This document shows positions 1 to 12,009 of a DNA stretch of 64,000 nucleotides, piece after piece. Position 1 is the first letter of the stretch, and the number at the start of each line of letters is the position of its first letter. Made by a program: the position numbers and the translations under genes. The notes below the pieces were generated by a model. That model saw only the letters and a program-made list of their open reading frames with translations, searched no databases and had not been told where the DNA came from. Source of the DNA: Dryas octopetala (lineage: Eukaryota; Streptophyta; Magnoliopsida; Rosales; Rosaceae); assembly GCA_963921425.1 (NCBI GenBank), contig OY992839.1, positions 16,161,409 through 16,225,408 of the forward strand, read 5' to 3'.

Positions 1-690
1 GCCTCTCATCTCTGTCGAAGACTCAAAGGTTGCAGGGTCACAGGCTCGCAGGCTCGCAGCTTCTAATCTGAACACGTATGTTTGTCATCTCTCTCACTAT
101 GAAGTCTCGTCTCTCATCTCTGTCTCTCACTCTAAAACAGTGAAACTAGGGTTTCGAATTCAAAGAATCAAATTTGTGGATTTTTGTGTAATTGTTGCAA
201 GTTTCGAAATTCAATCAATTAGGGATTTTTGTGTAATTGCTAAAAGAAAGTGACTTAGGAACTGAATTGATTTGTTTTAAGGAACTGAATTGATTTGTTT
301 ATATGTTGTGCACCTTTCAGATTTGTTTATATGTTGTACTTGTGCATCTCTCAGATTTGTTTATATATTGTGCATCATTCAGATTTGTTTATATATTGTG
401 CATTTGTGCACCATTTAGATTTGTTCATTGCCTTCTCTTATTTACTGCATTTAGGGTTTAGGAGGGATGGACCCCTAACATCAGAAGCAAGACGAGTGAA
501 TAATAGCCCATTAGGCCCAGAACCGTGGTGGAGAACCGCACCTCACCGCACCTTGAATGGTCTGGTTTGGTTTGGTTTTTTTATTTCTTTCACGGTTTTA
601 AGCACCGAACCGCACCGTGTAGAATGTCTGGCGCGGCGCACGGTTCCGGGTTGAAAGTGAGTCAAACCGCACCGCGAGTGTGAGGACTGG
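1..690. repeat. Direct repeat copy A: exon-like leader plus hAT-like terminal segment
   Basis: This block matches 10052-10775 closely along its length. It begins with a CT-rich leader ('tctctgtcgaagactcaaag'), then a potential splice donor (cacGTATGT), then T-rich intron-like DNA. It ends in a region rich in 'accgcacc/cggttt' motifs like the subterminal repeats of hAT elements. The open frame at 295-654 has no recognisable domain and I do not treat it as a gene. The copy is cut by the window edge. The two copies diverge after 'ccgcaccgcg', where copy B continues into 'ctcaccctta', a hAT-like end. Confidence 0.6.
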
Positions 691-1200
691 GGGTGGCCTT
701 TACCTAACCAAGTGATAATAATAATAATAATAATAAATTAATCAAAGCAGAAAGTTTGTGAGACCAAACCCACTTGCTAGAGTTTAGTTTCACAGTCTCT
801 TTTAGTGTATATATTTACAACTTCAATCCCTTTGCTTCAAGCCAGAAAATATTTTGGGTACATCTCTCTATCTATCATCGTAAGCATGATACCAATTTGC
901 AACCATGTGAACATTATTTTTGTGGTTTTCAATTTTTTTAATATGATAAATCTCATGCTTGGCTTGCGTACTATTACATTGTTTTTACCATTTTATGTTA
1001 TGATTTGTCGACACCATATATATCACTGATACACTCGTAGCTCTATATAGAATATGGAATATTGGAATTTGTTAGCTGAAAACGAATGGAATTTGTATCC
1101 GTTTATTTAATACTACAAATTTATTCTCGCTACGTTTTTTGGAGTTATGGTTTTTAATTTTCAGATTTAATAGGAGGAGGTTACATGGGGTTTGGGTTGC
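691..1200. other. Intergenic DNA with an ATA microsatellite
   Basis: AT-rich spacer upstream of the methyltransferase gene. A short ATA-type trinucleotide run lies at about 714-736. No coding feature is supported. Confidence 0.5.
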
Positions 1201-1201
1201 C

Positions 1202-1208
1202 TATAAAA
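1202..1208 (+). promoter_or_regulatory. Candidate TATA box of the CCoAOMT-like gene
   Basis: TATAAAA lies about 240 bp before the chosen ATG, followed by a CT-rich stretch that could be the 5' leader. Position and sequence fit a plant core promoter. The transcription start is not visible from sequence. Confidence 0.4.
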
Positions 1209-1449
1209 TTGGTCACCCTACTTCACAATTGATATACTAGTATAATTCTTTCTCTACCTCTCTTATATCTTTCAGCTTTGTTATTTTTCACCTTGGAGAC
1301 TAAAAATATTGTTTTACTTGATAAATATTTATTGGATTCCAGTGATTGCCTGCCTTGGCTTGAAGTTAAAGTGTACCTGAAAGTTTGAATTCTAAAACTA
1401 GCTTCATTCTCTAGGAAGATTTTCAGAATTCTTGTGCACCAGAGAAGCA

Positions 1450-2693
<1,244 letters not shown>

Positions 2694-2796
2694 ATAAAAA
2701 AGTGAAGCACATTATTATATTTCCAAAAAAAGATTATAGAAAATAATCTTGTACCTCAAACTTCTTGTAACAGTCTTATGTACCTCGGTTGAGATG

Positions 2797-2802
2797 AATA
2801 AA
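2797..2802 (+). terminator. AATAAA polyadenylation signal
   Basis: AATAAA lies about 100 bp after the stop of the CCoAOMT-like gene in an AT-rich 3' region, the expected place for a plant poly(A) signal. Confidence 0.4.
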
Positions 2803-3134
2803 AACCATTCAGTTCAAAAAATTACAATTTCAAATCCTTTTCTCCCATTAAGTTGTGCAAGCTTGATAACAGAAATTTGACTGGTTGGTGTTTGGTTCAA
2901 CTGTCAAATCAAGATAAGCAGTTGCAGATTAAGAATGGCAGCTTCTTTGAGTTATATTTTATTCAACCAAGCACTCATTCATGGCAATTAAAATAATATG
3001 AAAATTATTAAATTAAAAAATAAGCAAGGGTTAGAAAGGTAGTTAATGAACTGTGAGACAGAAGGAAAGCAGGAAGTGGTATACTTGTTATGCCACCTAA
3101 CTAAACTATGTCCTAACCATTTTATATATTGTGA

Positions 3135-3919
<785 letters not shown>

Positions 3920-5008
3920 GTTTCTTCTGCTGGGGTCTATCAGGTTCCAGTAACATGCAAGACCTTGTACTTAATCGTTGAGTGAATAAATATTGCTTAC
4001 TATTTTGGAGGTTTATAGCTTTAGTGGTAAAGCACTTACTCTACAACAATGGCGAGAGTTTGAAATATTGCTTATTGTTTTGCTGAATCAATGTATGTCT
4101 CGTGTCATTTTCAAATGTTTACTTGTTTTTTATTGAAACTCAATGTTGAATAAGTGAATTGATCTAGAACTCAGATGTAACAAGATGAGTTCAGTGCATT
4201 CAAATTGCATGATCTTAATGTCTCAACTACTCTCAATTTCCCAAGCCAAATCCAGATTGTTTTCTTTCATAGTTTCATATGATGGCCAAAATAGTGCAAA
4301 GGAGTATGGGACTGAAAATGTGGGTTTTTGGAGTATGCATCCAAGTCCATTTATATTTACAGCCTTGCTAGAGTTGGAAAAATTATTGAGTGTAACTAAT
4401 ACACCGACACGTGGTGTAACTAATTCAACGTGTAAGGGTATTACTCAGAATTTAAATTATGTATTTGTTTTTGGTGCATGTTATTTATTTGGAAAATTAG
4501 AGTTTTTTTTTTGGCCCCTGGTAAAATTAGAGTTTAATGCTTAAAATGTACTCTCTTTAGACTAAAACTTTTTTCCTTAAAAAAATCCCTTTGACCACTG
4601 ACATGTCAGATAAAAAAAAAAAAAAGCCACGTCAGACAATAAAAAAAATGCCAAAATTGTCTTTACAGGATAAGAAATCAGTTTTTCATGTGATATCATA
4701 ATCTCCTTAATTAACGTGTAACATTATGTTATCCGACTTTGGTGGTATATACGTGTTTTCAGTTTGCCCCCTCCCCCTATTAATTTCTCAAAAATATGTG
4801 TGCAGTAGTTTCATTTTAACTGATGCTTAGTTTATGATTTTTCTCTGTTTTTGAACAAAAAAAATTTGCAATTCTTCTAATTTATGTGTCTGCTGTGAAA
4901 TCACCATCTCTAACAACCATATTTGTTTGTTTGTAAGTATAACATAAAGATTCTACATTTATATTCTTGCTTCTGGGTCAACTGTAGTTGGTATATTGTT
5001 AGTACATT
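3920..5008. other. AT-rich intergenic DNA with a tRNA-like remnant
   Basis: No supported gene. At about 4013-4072 there is a tRNA-like stretch (A-box-like 'tagctttagtggtaaagc' followed by a degenerate B box 'gagtttgaaat'). Poly-A runs occur near 4610-4650. The open frame at 4185-4544 has no recognisable homology. Confidence 0.45.
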
Positions 5009-5172
5009 TTGGGCTCGGGCTTGAATTATAGGAGCCCAATAGGGCTTTCGGGCCAGGCTGGGCCGGGCTTAGGTTTTAATACACAAGCCCAAGGCCTGCC
5101 CATTGGGCTTTGGCTTGCGGGCTTGGAGGGCCGGGCTGGGCTAGGGCCTAACGGGCGGCCCAGAATGGGCCC
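5009..5172. repeat. GC-rich segment with repeated gggcc/gggct motifs
   Basis: A sharply GC-richer block of repeated 'gggctt', 'gggccgggct' and 'gcccaa' words abuts the left arm of the fold-back element. Such motif clusters are typical of subterminal regions of hAT-type plant transposons. No matching second end or target duplication was found. Confidence 0.4.
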
Positions 5173-5177
5173 AAATC

Positions 5178-6445
5178 CTATTTAGACACATATATATCTT
5201 CAAAAAAAAAATATGGGATTTTGGTTATGTTGTGATTTGAACATGAGACCTCACATAACAAGCTTCAACTCTCAGCCAACTGAGCTGACTAGTTTATTTG
5301 TTAAGTTTGTGAATCATAACATGTTTAATAGCTCTTTCGTTTGTTTACTTCAATAAATTATTAATATGTTTATTAAGTTATTATATAATACTATTATGTT
5401 AGTAATAGTGTAATACCATAAATAATAAACTTTTAAAATTATATACAACATTACAACTATAATAAAACATAAATGTACATATGTTTTCAACGATCCGAAC
5501 CGTTCAAATTTTAGTTATTTACTCAAAGATAATTCGTGCAAAAAATAAGCTTAATCGGAGATGTAAAAGTAACATAACGGTGGTCAAATTAATGAGCGAT
5601 CGTGGTTTTTCTAATGATAATCGAATGGGTAGATGAATTTCGATTTGGCCGATTTTTTGTAAGAATGATCTTTGACTATGAATATAGAAAATGAACGGGC
5701 CAGATTGTTGAAATCACGTTTTGGTCTTCATAATTATGGAAACAACAAGATTTCAACGGGAAAGTTATTAGAATTATACTCTTCAAGTGTATTTATATGT
5801 AGAAGCTCACATATTGATCGTGTTTTCAACGATCCGAACTGTTCAAACTTTAGTTCCCCACTCAAAGAGAATTTTTGCAAAAAATTAGCTCAATCGAAAA
5901 TGTAAGAGTGACGTAACGGTGGTCGAATTAATGAATGATCGTGGTTTTTCTAATGATAATCGAACATTCGAACAGGTAGATGAATTCCTATTTGGCCGAT
6001 TTTTTGTAAGGATGATCTTTAACTATCAACATAAATAATGAACGGTTCAGATCGTTGAATTAATGAACGATCGTGGTTTAATAACTTTAATTATAATTGT
6101 ATTATAAAAGTTTATTATAATAACTTTAATAACTATAGTTGTAAATTTGTAATGTTGTATATAAGTTTAAAAGTTTATTATTTATAGTATTACACAGTTT
6201 ACACTATTACTATTTACTCACATTATATGATTATAGTATTATATAATAACTTAAAAAGCATATTAATAATTTATTAGAGTATATAAACGAAAAACTTATT
6301 AAAATGTTATGATTCACCAATTAGACAAATAAACTAGTCAGCTCAGTTGGTTGAGAGTTGAAGTTTGTTCCAAGAGGTCTCATGTTCGATTCACAATATA
6401 GCCAAAATCTTATATTTTTATTGAAGATATATTGTGTGTAAATGA
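5178..6445. mobile_element. Fold-back (long inverted repeat) element with tRNA-like sequences in both arms
   Basis: Left arm (about 5178-5480) and right arm (about 6100-6445) are imperfect inverted copies of about 300 bp. The right arm reads 'agctcagttggttgagag', then a spacer, then 'tgttcgattcac', resembling tRNA A and B boxes. The left arm carries the same on the minus strand (about 5235-5295). The loop holds two direct repeats (about 5487-5690 and 5822-6045), both containing 'caacgatccgaac' and 'gatcgtggtttttctaatga'. There is no coding potential. The family is not recognised, and boundaries are judged from the end of homology only. Confidence 0.65.
6335..6410 (+). repeat. tRNA-like module (right arm of the fold-back)
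   Basis: An A-box-like 'cagctcagttggttgag' is followed about 30 bp later by a B-box-like 'atgttcgattc'. The spacing suits an internal pol III promoter. It does not fold into a convincing complete tRNA by eye, so I call it tRNA-like rather than a tRNA gene. Its inverted twin is at about 5235-5295. Confidence 0.45.
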
Positions 6446-7235
6446 GTTTTTGGCCGGGTCTAAACTTTTTAAAATTTTGAAAATTTTTAATTTTTTAAAG
6501 AATTTTATTTATTCAAAAGTTTTTAAAAATATTATTATCTTTTAAATGTGAGTAAAAAGATGAAAATACCCCTGCCACGTCAGCATATAACGGTTTATTT
6601 GACAGAAAAACTAACGAAGGTACTATTTTGACACAAAATGAAAGTTAAGGTACTTTTTGTCAAATTTTTAAAGTTGGGGTACTAAATTGAAAAACAGTGT
6701 ATAATTGAGGTACTTACAGATAATTTGCTCCAAAATTAATATTAACCTAGCTATATTTTAGGGTTTAGACCGTAAAATATATTTTATATAACCCTATGAC
6801 CTATTTTCTAGATATATAATATAATAATAAATTAATAATGTTTTAGTATATAATTTTAGTTATACCCATTACCCTATATAATAAAATTAGTATATTCTTT
6901 ATATTTTATATAAAAAAAAATTAGTATATTATTTATAATTTATACTCTATATACTAAAATTTTTAATTGTTTATAGTTCTAGGGTATAATATATAGTTAT
7001 ATACTATATAAGTGTATAGGGTATATGCCATATAAGGTAATAAGGTATGAGATTTAAAATTTATGGTATAAGGTTTAGGATATAGTATAGGTCTTATAGG
7101 ATATTAGGGTTTATGGTATAAGGATTTAAAACTTATGGTATAGGGTTTGGTTGCAACTCATCTCTCATTCTCTAAACCCTAAACCATAAAGTTTAAAATT
7201 TTATATATTCTATATACTCTATATAGTCTAGTTAC
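6446..7235. other. AT-rich, telomere-like degenerate repeats
   Basis: Very AT-rich DNA with many degenerate 'tatagggttta' and 'ggtataaggtt' words, i.e. telomere-repeat-like. No gene is supported. Confidence 0.45.
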
Positions 7236-7239
7236 ATAA

Positions 7240-7770
7240 ACTAGTTTGCCCAACCAAACCCCAAAACAAACCCAATTGCTCAAACCCCAAAACATATGTT
7301 TTGTATAAATTATAAAACATTAAAAAATTTGAAAATATGTAAATGTAATAAAAATACCAAACCCCAAACGAAACCCCAATATGGCCAAACCCCAAAAAAT
7401 ATGTTTTATATAAATTATAAAACATTAAAAAATTTAAAACATATGTAAATGTAATAAAAAGACCAAACCCCAAACGAAACCCAATATGGCCAAACCCCAA
7501 AAAATATGTTTTATATAAATTATAAAACATTAAAACAATAAAACATATATAAATGTAATAAAAAGACCAAACCCCAAACGAAACCTCAATCTTACCAAAC
7601 CCCAAAACATATGTTTTATAATTTTTATAAAACATTAAAACATTTGTAAATGTAATAAAAAGACGAAACCCCAATCTTGCCAAACCCCAAAACATATGTT
7701 TTATAATTTTTATAAATCATTAAAATATATGTAAATGTAATAAAAAGATGAAACCCCATCTAAAGTTCTA
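7240..7770. repeat. Tandem repeat of about 85-107 bp units
   Basis: About five units, each containing 'gccaaaccccaaaa', 'atatgtttta', 'taaaacattaaaa' and 'atgtaaatgtaataaaaa'. The minus-strand open frame at 7228-7695 comes from this periodicity and is not a gene. Confidence 0.7.
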
Positions 7771-7832
7771 AACCCCAAAAATAAAAAACTTAATTCACTA
7801 CAACAGTAAAACACAAACCTAAAGGCTAAAAC

Positions 7833-9353
7833 TAGGGCTGGGTTGGTTTGACCGAAAAATCGAGATCGAACCCGAAACCGGCTCAACCAATGCCGAAAAT
7901 AACCATACCGGAATATCGGTTTGCCAACCGAACCGGCATGTTCGGTTCCAGTTCCGGTTTTCAGATCATAGAACCGTCGGTTTATCGAACCGGACCGAGT
8001 ATATATAACATTTAATTTAAAATAATACAATTTTATACATTTCTCATTTTCTATGCCCTAAAATACCTTTCTATAATACATTTATATACATTTATATAGT
8101 TTATAAAACATATATAAATTTATAAACCCTAAACCCTATGATTAATAATTTATATGTTTTCTAATTTATATAATATAATTATTTCAATTGAACCATAAAT
8201 ATATCATATATGACTATATACTATATATATAAATATATACTAAATTCTAAACCCTATATTCTATATCTCATACCCTAAACCCTATTGTGTGTTTTAAAAA
8301 TTTTAAATCATATACCTTATATCCTATACCCTAAGACTATAATTCATACTTTCATAGTTGGTATATAATTATATAACTATAAAAATGTTTAGGATATGGT
8401 ATAATACTATAATATGGTATAATATTAGAATATGGTATATCACTATATGTTATACCCTAAGGTTTAGGATATGGTATAATATTAGAATTTAGGGTATTTT
8501 AATTAGTTTTTATATAGAAATGTATTATATAAATTAAAAAATTTATAATTTATAAATTTATAAATAGATGTTTTATATAAATTATAAAAATGTATTATAT
8601 AAAAAGATATTTTAGGGTATAAAAATGTATTTTATATATAAATATATTTAAAGTAAAAACTCTAAACCCCAACCCCAAACCCCAAACCCCAAACCCCAAA
8701 ACACTAAACCCCCAAAATCAGAAATTAATTCTATTTCTCTCAATGGCTTAAAAAAAAAATCTCATTTCTCTCTCCTCTCCCTCGATGCTCTCATCTCTCT
8801 CATCCCTCTGTACTCATGCCGAGCATTGACTGGCGAAATTGCCGTCGTCCGGCCTTGGGTGGCGACGGGACCACCCCATAAAATCTTTCCTCTGTCTCCT
8901 CTCCCTCCCCTATCCTCAGATCACCCAAGGATTCCGAAAACCCAAAACCCAGTCAAGGCCGGTAGTCTTCTCCGACAAACTCTGCGATTACGGCGTCGTC
9001 GTGACTCGTGGTTGGTACCCAGAGCCTCCTCTCGTCGGCTTGAGTCTTTCGGTGTATTTGGGTTGTTCGTCCGACCACCGTAGGTGGCAAATCGAAGGCT
9101 TAAAAGGTTGCTAGTTTCCCTGCCAATTTTCTGGCGAACTGGTATGTTCTTGATCCTCTCATCAGGCCACCGCTCAACCCACTCGGTTAATTCCCATTCC
9201 GAGCCGAGCCGACCGGGAATGCCGGTCCAACCGAGTGCCGGTTTACCTACATTCTGGTACCGGTCTCGGTAACCAAAATGGCCAACCGAGGGGGATTCGG
9301 TCGGTACACGGTCTGAGATTTTCGGTTCGGTAACCGTACCGAACCCACCCCTA
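7833..9353. mobile_element. Non-autonomous hAT-type element with 8-bp TSD
   Basis: The element starts 'tagggctgggttggttt' and ends 'ccgaacccacccct' plus a, so the ends are inverted repeats of the classic hAT TAGGGNTGGG type. It is flanked by identical 8-bp target duplications gctaaaac at 7825-7832 and 9354-9361. Subterminal regions are full of 'accgg/ggttcggt' words. Inside are AT-rich telomere-like DNA, a short (ccccaaa)n array at about 8665-8705 and a GC-richer stretch at 8740-9115 that could be a captured gene fragment. No transposase frame is present, so it must have been moved in trans. Confidence 0.85.
8665..8705 (+). repeat. (CCCCAAA)n short tandem repeat
   Basis: Several consecutive 7-bp units of telomere-like type lie inside the hAT element. 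Confidence 0.7.
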
Positions 9354-9369
9354 GCTAAAACATAAACCA

Positions 9370-9488
9370 AACCCCAATCTCGTGCCGCCCTCTCTCTTTC
9401 AGTCTCACAGTCTCACTCATCTCTCTCAGTCTGACTCTGAGCTCTCAGTCACTGACTCACTCGACTCACTCAGCTCTTTTGCGCTGGC

Positions 9489-9537
<49 letters not shown>

Positions 9538-10051
9538 TCGCCATCTCTGTCGAAGACTAGAAGGTCACACCGTCGCAGGCTTCGCAAATCGCAACTGAAC
9601 AAGTATGTCTCATTGTCTCTCACTCTCAAGTCTCAATGTCTCATCTCTCTTTCTCTCGTCTCTCAGACTTTACCCTCTCATCTCTGTCTCTCATTTGTCA
9701 CTAGGGTTTCGAATTCTAATTTGGGGATTTTTGTGTAATTGCACTGCAATTATTGCAGCTCTCAGTCATCTCTTTCACTCTCTCGCCTCTCATCTCTGTC
9801 GAAGACTAGAAGGTCGCACCGTCGCAGGCTTCACAAATCACAACTAAACAGGTATGTCTCATTGTCTCTCACTCTCACTCTAAGTCTCAATGTCGCATCT
9901 CTCATTCTCTCGTCTCTCATACTTCACCCTCTCATCTCTGTCTCTCATCTGTCACTAGGGTTTCGAATTTCAAACTAGGATTTCGAATTCTAATTTGGGG
10001 ATTTTTGTGTAATTTCAGCTCTCAGTCATCTCTCTCACTCTCTCGCCTCTC
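9370..10051. repeat. Tandem exon-like leader repeats of about 250-267 bp, with a CT microsatellite
   Basis: The word 'tcgaagactagaaggtc' and its variant recur at 9550, 9799 and 10066. Each copy is followed by 'aacaGGTATGTCTC'-type donor sequence, CT-rich DNA, 'ctagggtttcgaatt' and 'ggggatttttgtgtaatt'. This looks like a 5' leader exon plus the start of its intron, amplified in tandem. A CT-type run spans about 9491-9536. Open frames here are CT-repeat artefacts. Confidence 0.6.
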
Positions 10052-10775
10052 GCCTCTCATCTCTGTCGAAGACTCAAAGGTTGCAGGGTCACAGACTCGC
10101 AGCTTCTAATCTGAACACGTATGTTTGTCATCTCTCTCACTATGAAGTCTCGTCTCTCACTATGAAGTCTCGTCTCTCACTCTAAAACAGTGAAACTAGG
10201 GTTTCGAATTCAAAGAATCAAATTTGGGGATTTTTGTGTAATTGTTGCAAGTTTCGAAATTCAATCAATTAGGGATTTTTGTGTAATTGCTAAAAGAAAG
10301 TGACTTAGGAACTGAATTGATTTGTTACAAGATAGTGAATTTAATCAATTAGCACTGTAGATTACACTAATTTGCTAAAAGAAAGTGACTTAGGAACTGA
10401 ATTGATTTGTTTTAAGGAACTGAATTGATTATTTTATATATTGTGCACCTTTTAGATTTGTTTATATATTGTGCATCATTCAGATTTGTTTATATATTGT
10501 GCATTTGTGCATCATTTAGATTTCTTCATTGCCTTCTCTTATTTACTGCATTTAGGGTTTAGGAGGGATGGACCCCCAACATCAGAAGCAAGACGAGTGA
10601 ATAATAGCCCATTAGGCCCAGAACCGTGGTGGAGAACCGCACCTTGAATGGTCTGGTTTGGTTTGGTTTTTTTATTTCTTTCACGGTTTTAAGCACCGAA
10701 CCGCACCGTGTATTAATGTCCGGCACAGCGCACGGTTCTAGGGGAAAAGTGAGTCGAATCGCACCGCGCTCACCC
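10052..10775. repeat. Direct repeat copy B (matches 1-690)
   Basis: Near-identical to the left edge of the window, with an extra internal duplication around 10325-10405 (repeated 'gctaaaagaaagtgacttag'). It ends 'gcaccgcgctcaccctta', resembling a hAT terminus, though I found no matching left terminus. Confidence 0.6.
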
Positions 10776-12003
10776 TTAGTGATCACGATAAGTGTTTTCT
10801 ATTTTATTTTCTATTTAAATTTTATCTTTTCTCTAATTTCTTCTGAAATTCACCAAAAATTATCTCGTAGTTGTCAGTGTAATCTAAGAATAAGATGTTG
10901 TTCGTGACATTCTATACTATCTCCCCATATTTTTAGTTTCTTCAACGATTTACAGGTTTTTTTCCAAACAATTGAAAATGTCCTCGAAAGTGCTTATTTA
11001 CCTATTTTCTTCAATTTTTCTAATTTCTCAAAATTACAATCTAACTTTCGAAATTCTCTATAAATAATCCGGTCCTTGGATAATTATGATCTTAGTACCA
11101 TTGTGTTCGTCTTATCGAGTACTTCAATTCTAAGCCCTCAAACTATTTTTGCAACGGTGAAAACCTACTTGAATAATTTCTGAAATACTTAGAAATGGTT
11201 TTCCTTAATTTCTAAAATAATAAATGAATTACTAATAACCTTAAATAAATTTCAGAAAATCAGTAATGACTTCAAATAAATCTTAGAAAATTTCTATAAG
11301 CTCAAAATAAAGTATAGGAAAATTCTAGGGCGTTACAGAATGACAACTGACGAAGGCAATGGCAGTGGGAGGCAGATCAATCTGGCAGAGGCAACTGAGG
11401 CAGTAACTGCAGGGATGCGCGGCATGACGGCCTACCTAGAACGGACTTTCGGCGTGATGGAGGAAGGAATTTTCACAGAGATGAGAGGTGTCAGGAACAC
11501 TTCGAAAACGGCATAGCGTGCCGACATGAGGAACAGTCTTGATAAGCTTAACTTGACTATGAGTGGCTTGGCTCAATAGCTTGGTTAAAATAGGCCTCAA
11601 CCCAATGTTGTGTAGAACGAAGACGCGCCTGTCATCCAACAAATCATCTAGAATCCTCTACAACCACCACTAGAGGAGCAAATGGCTCAACATCAGCAAC
11701 CAGTTCTCGAGATTGTCGAGCCAGTCTTGTCGCAATCGGCAGTTTAACCACGCCAGGTAGCTCCACCACAGGAGTTCGTAGTGCCACAACCGGCAAATCA
11801 ACTACGTTACATTGTGCTGCACGCAAGAAACAACATCAGAAACGACGCAGGGAATAGTAATGGGCACAGCACGAATTACCTCTAAAGGGGCCAAAGGCCG
11901 CTGCCAAGGGTCCCATATAAGGATGTCGAAGAGGAAGCGGCACACTATGATCAACCTGTAACTATGGCCGTCGTAGAAAATATGCTCCAGGAACACATTA
12001 GAG
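10776..12003. mobile_element. Truncated LTR end and degenerate gag-like relic
   Basis: 10776-11337 is AT-rich and ends 'ctagggcgttaca', the terminus type seen in the solo LTRs of this window. It is followed immediately by sequence whose plus frame reads from an ATG at about 11340 through a region rich in Q, E and P, broken by many stops to about 12003. This resembles a decayed Ty3/gypsy gag. No primer-binding site follows the LTR end, so an LTR fragment in the opposite orientation inserted next to a gag relic is equally possible. Confidence 0.35.
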
Positions 12004-12009
12004 GCTAAG

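Noticed and set aside
295-654. 119-codon open frame at the left edge
   Set aside because: Lies in a repeat shared with 10052-10775, low complexity, no domain; the other copy does not keep the frame.
6335-6410. Functional tRNA gene
   Set aside because: A and B box-like words only; no complete cloverleaf recognisable by eye, and it lies in a repetitive inverted arm.
7228-7695. 155-codon minus-strand frame
   Set aside because: Product of the roughly 100-bp tandem repeat; repetitive translation without homology.
9382-9738. Ser/Leu-rich frames over the CT repeat
   Set aside because: Generated by CT microsatellite; frames overlap on both strands.
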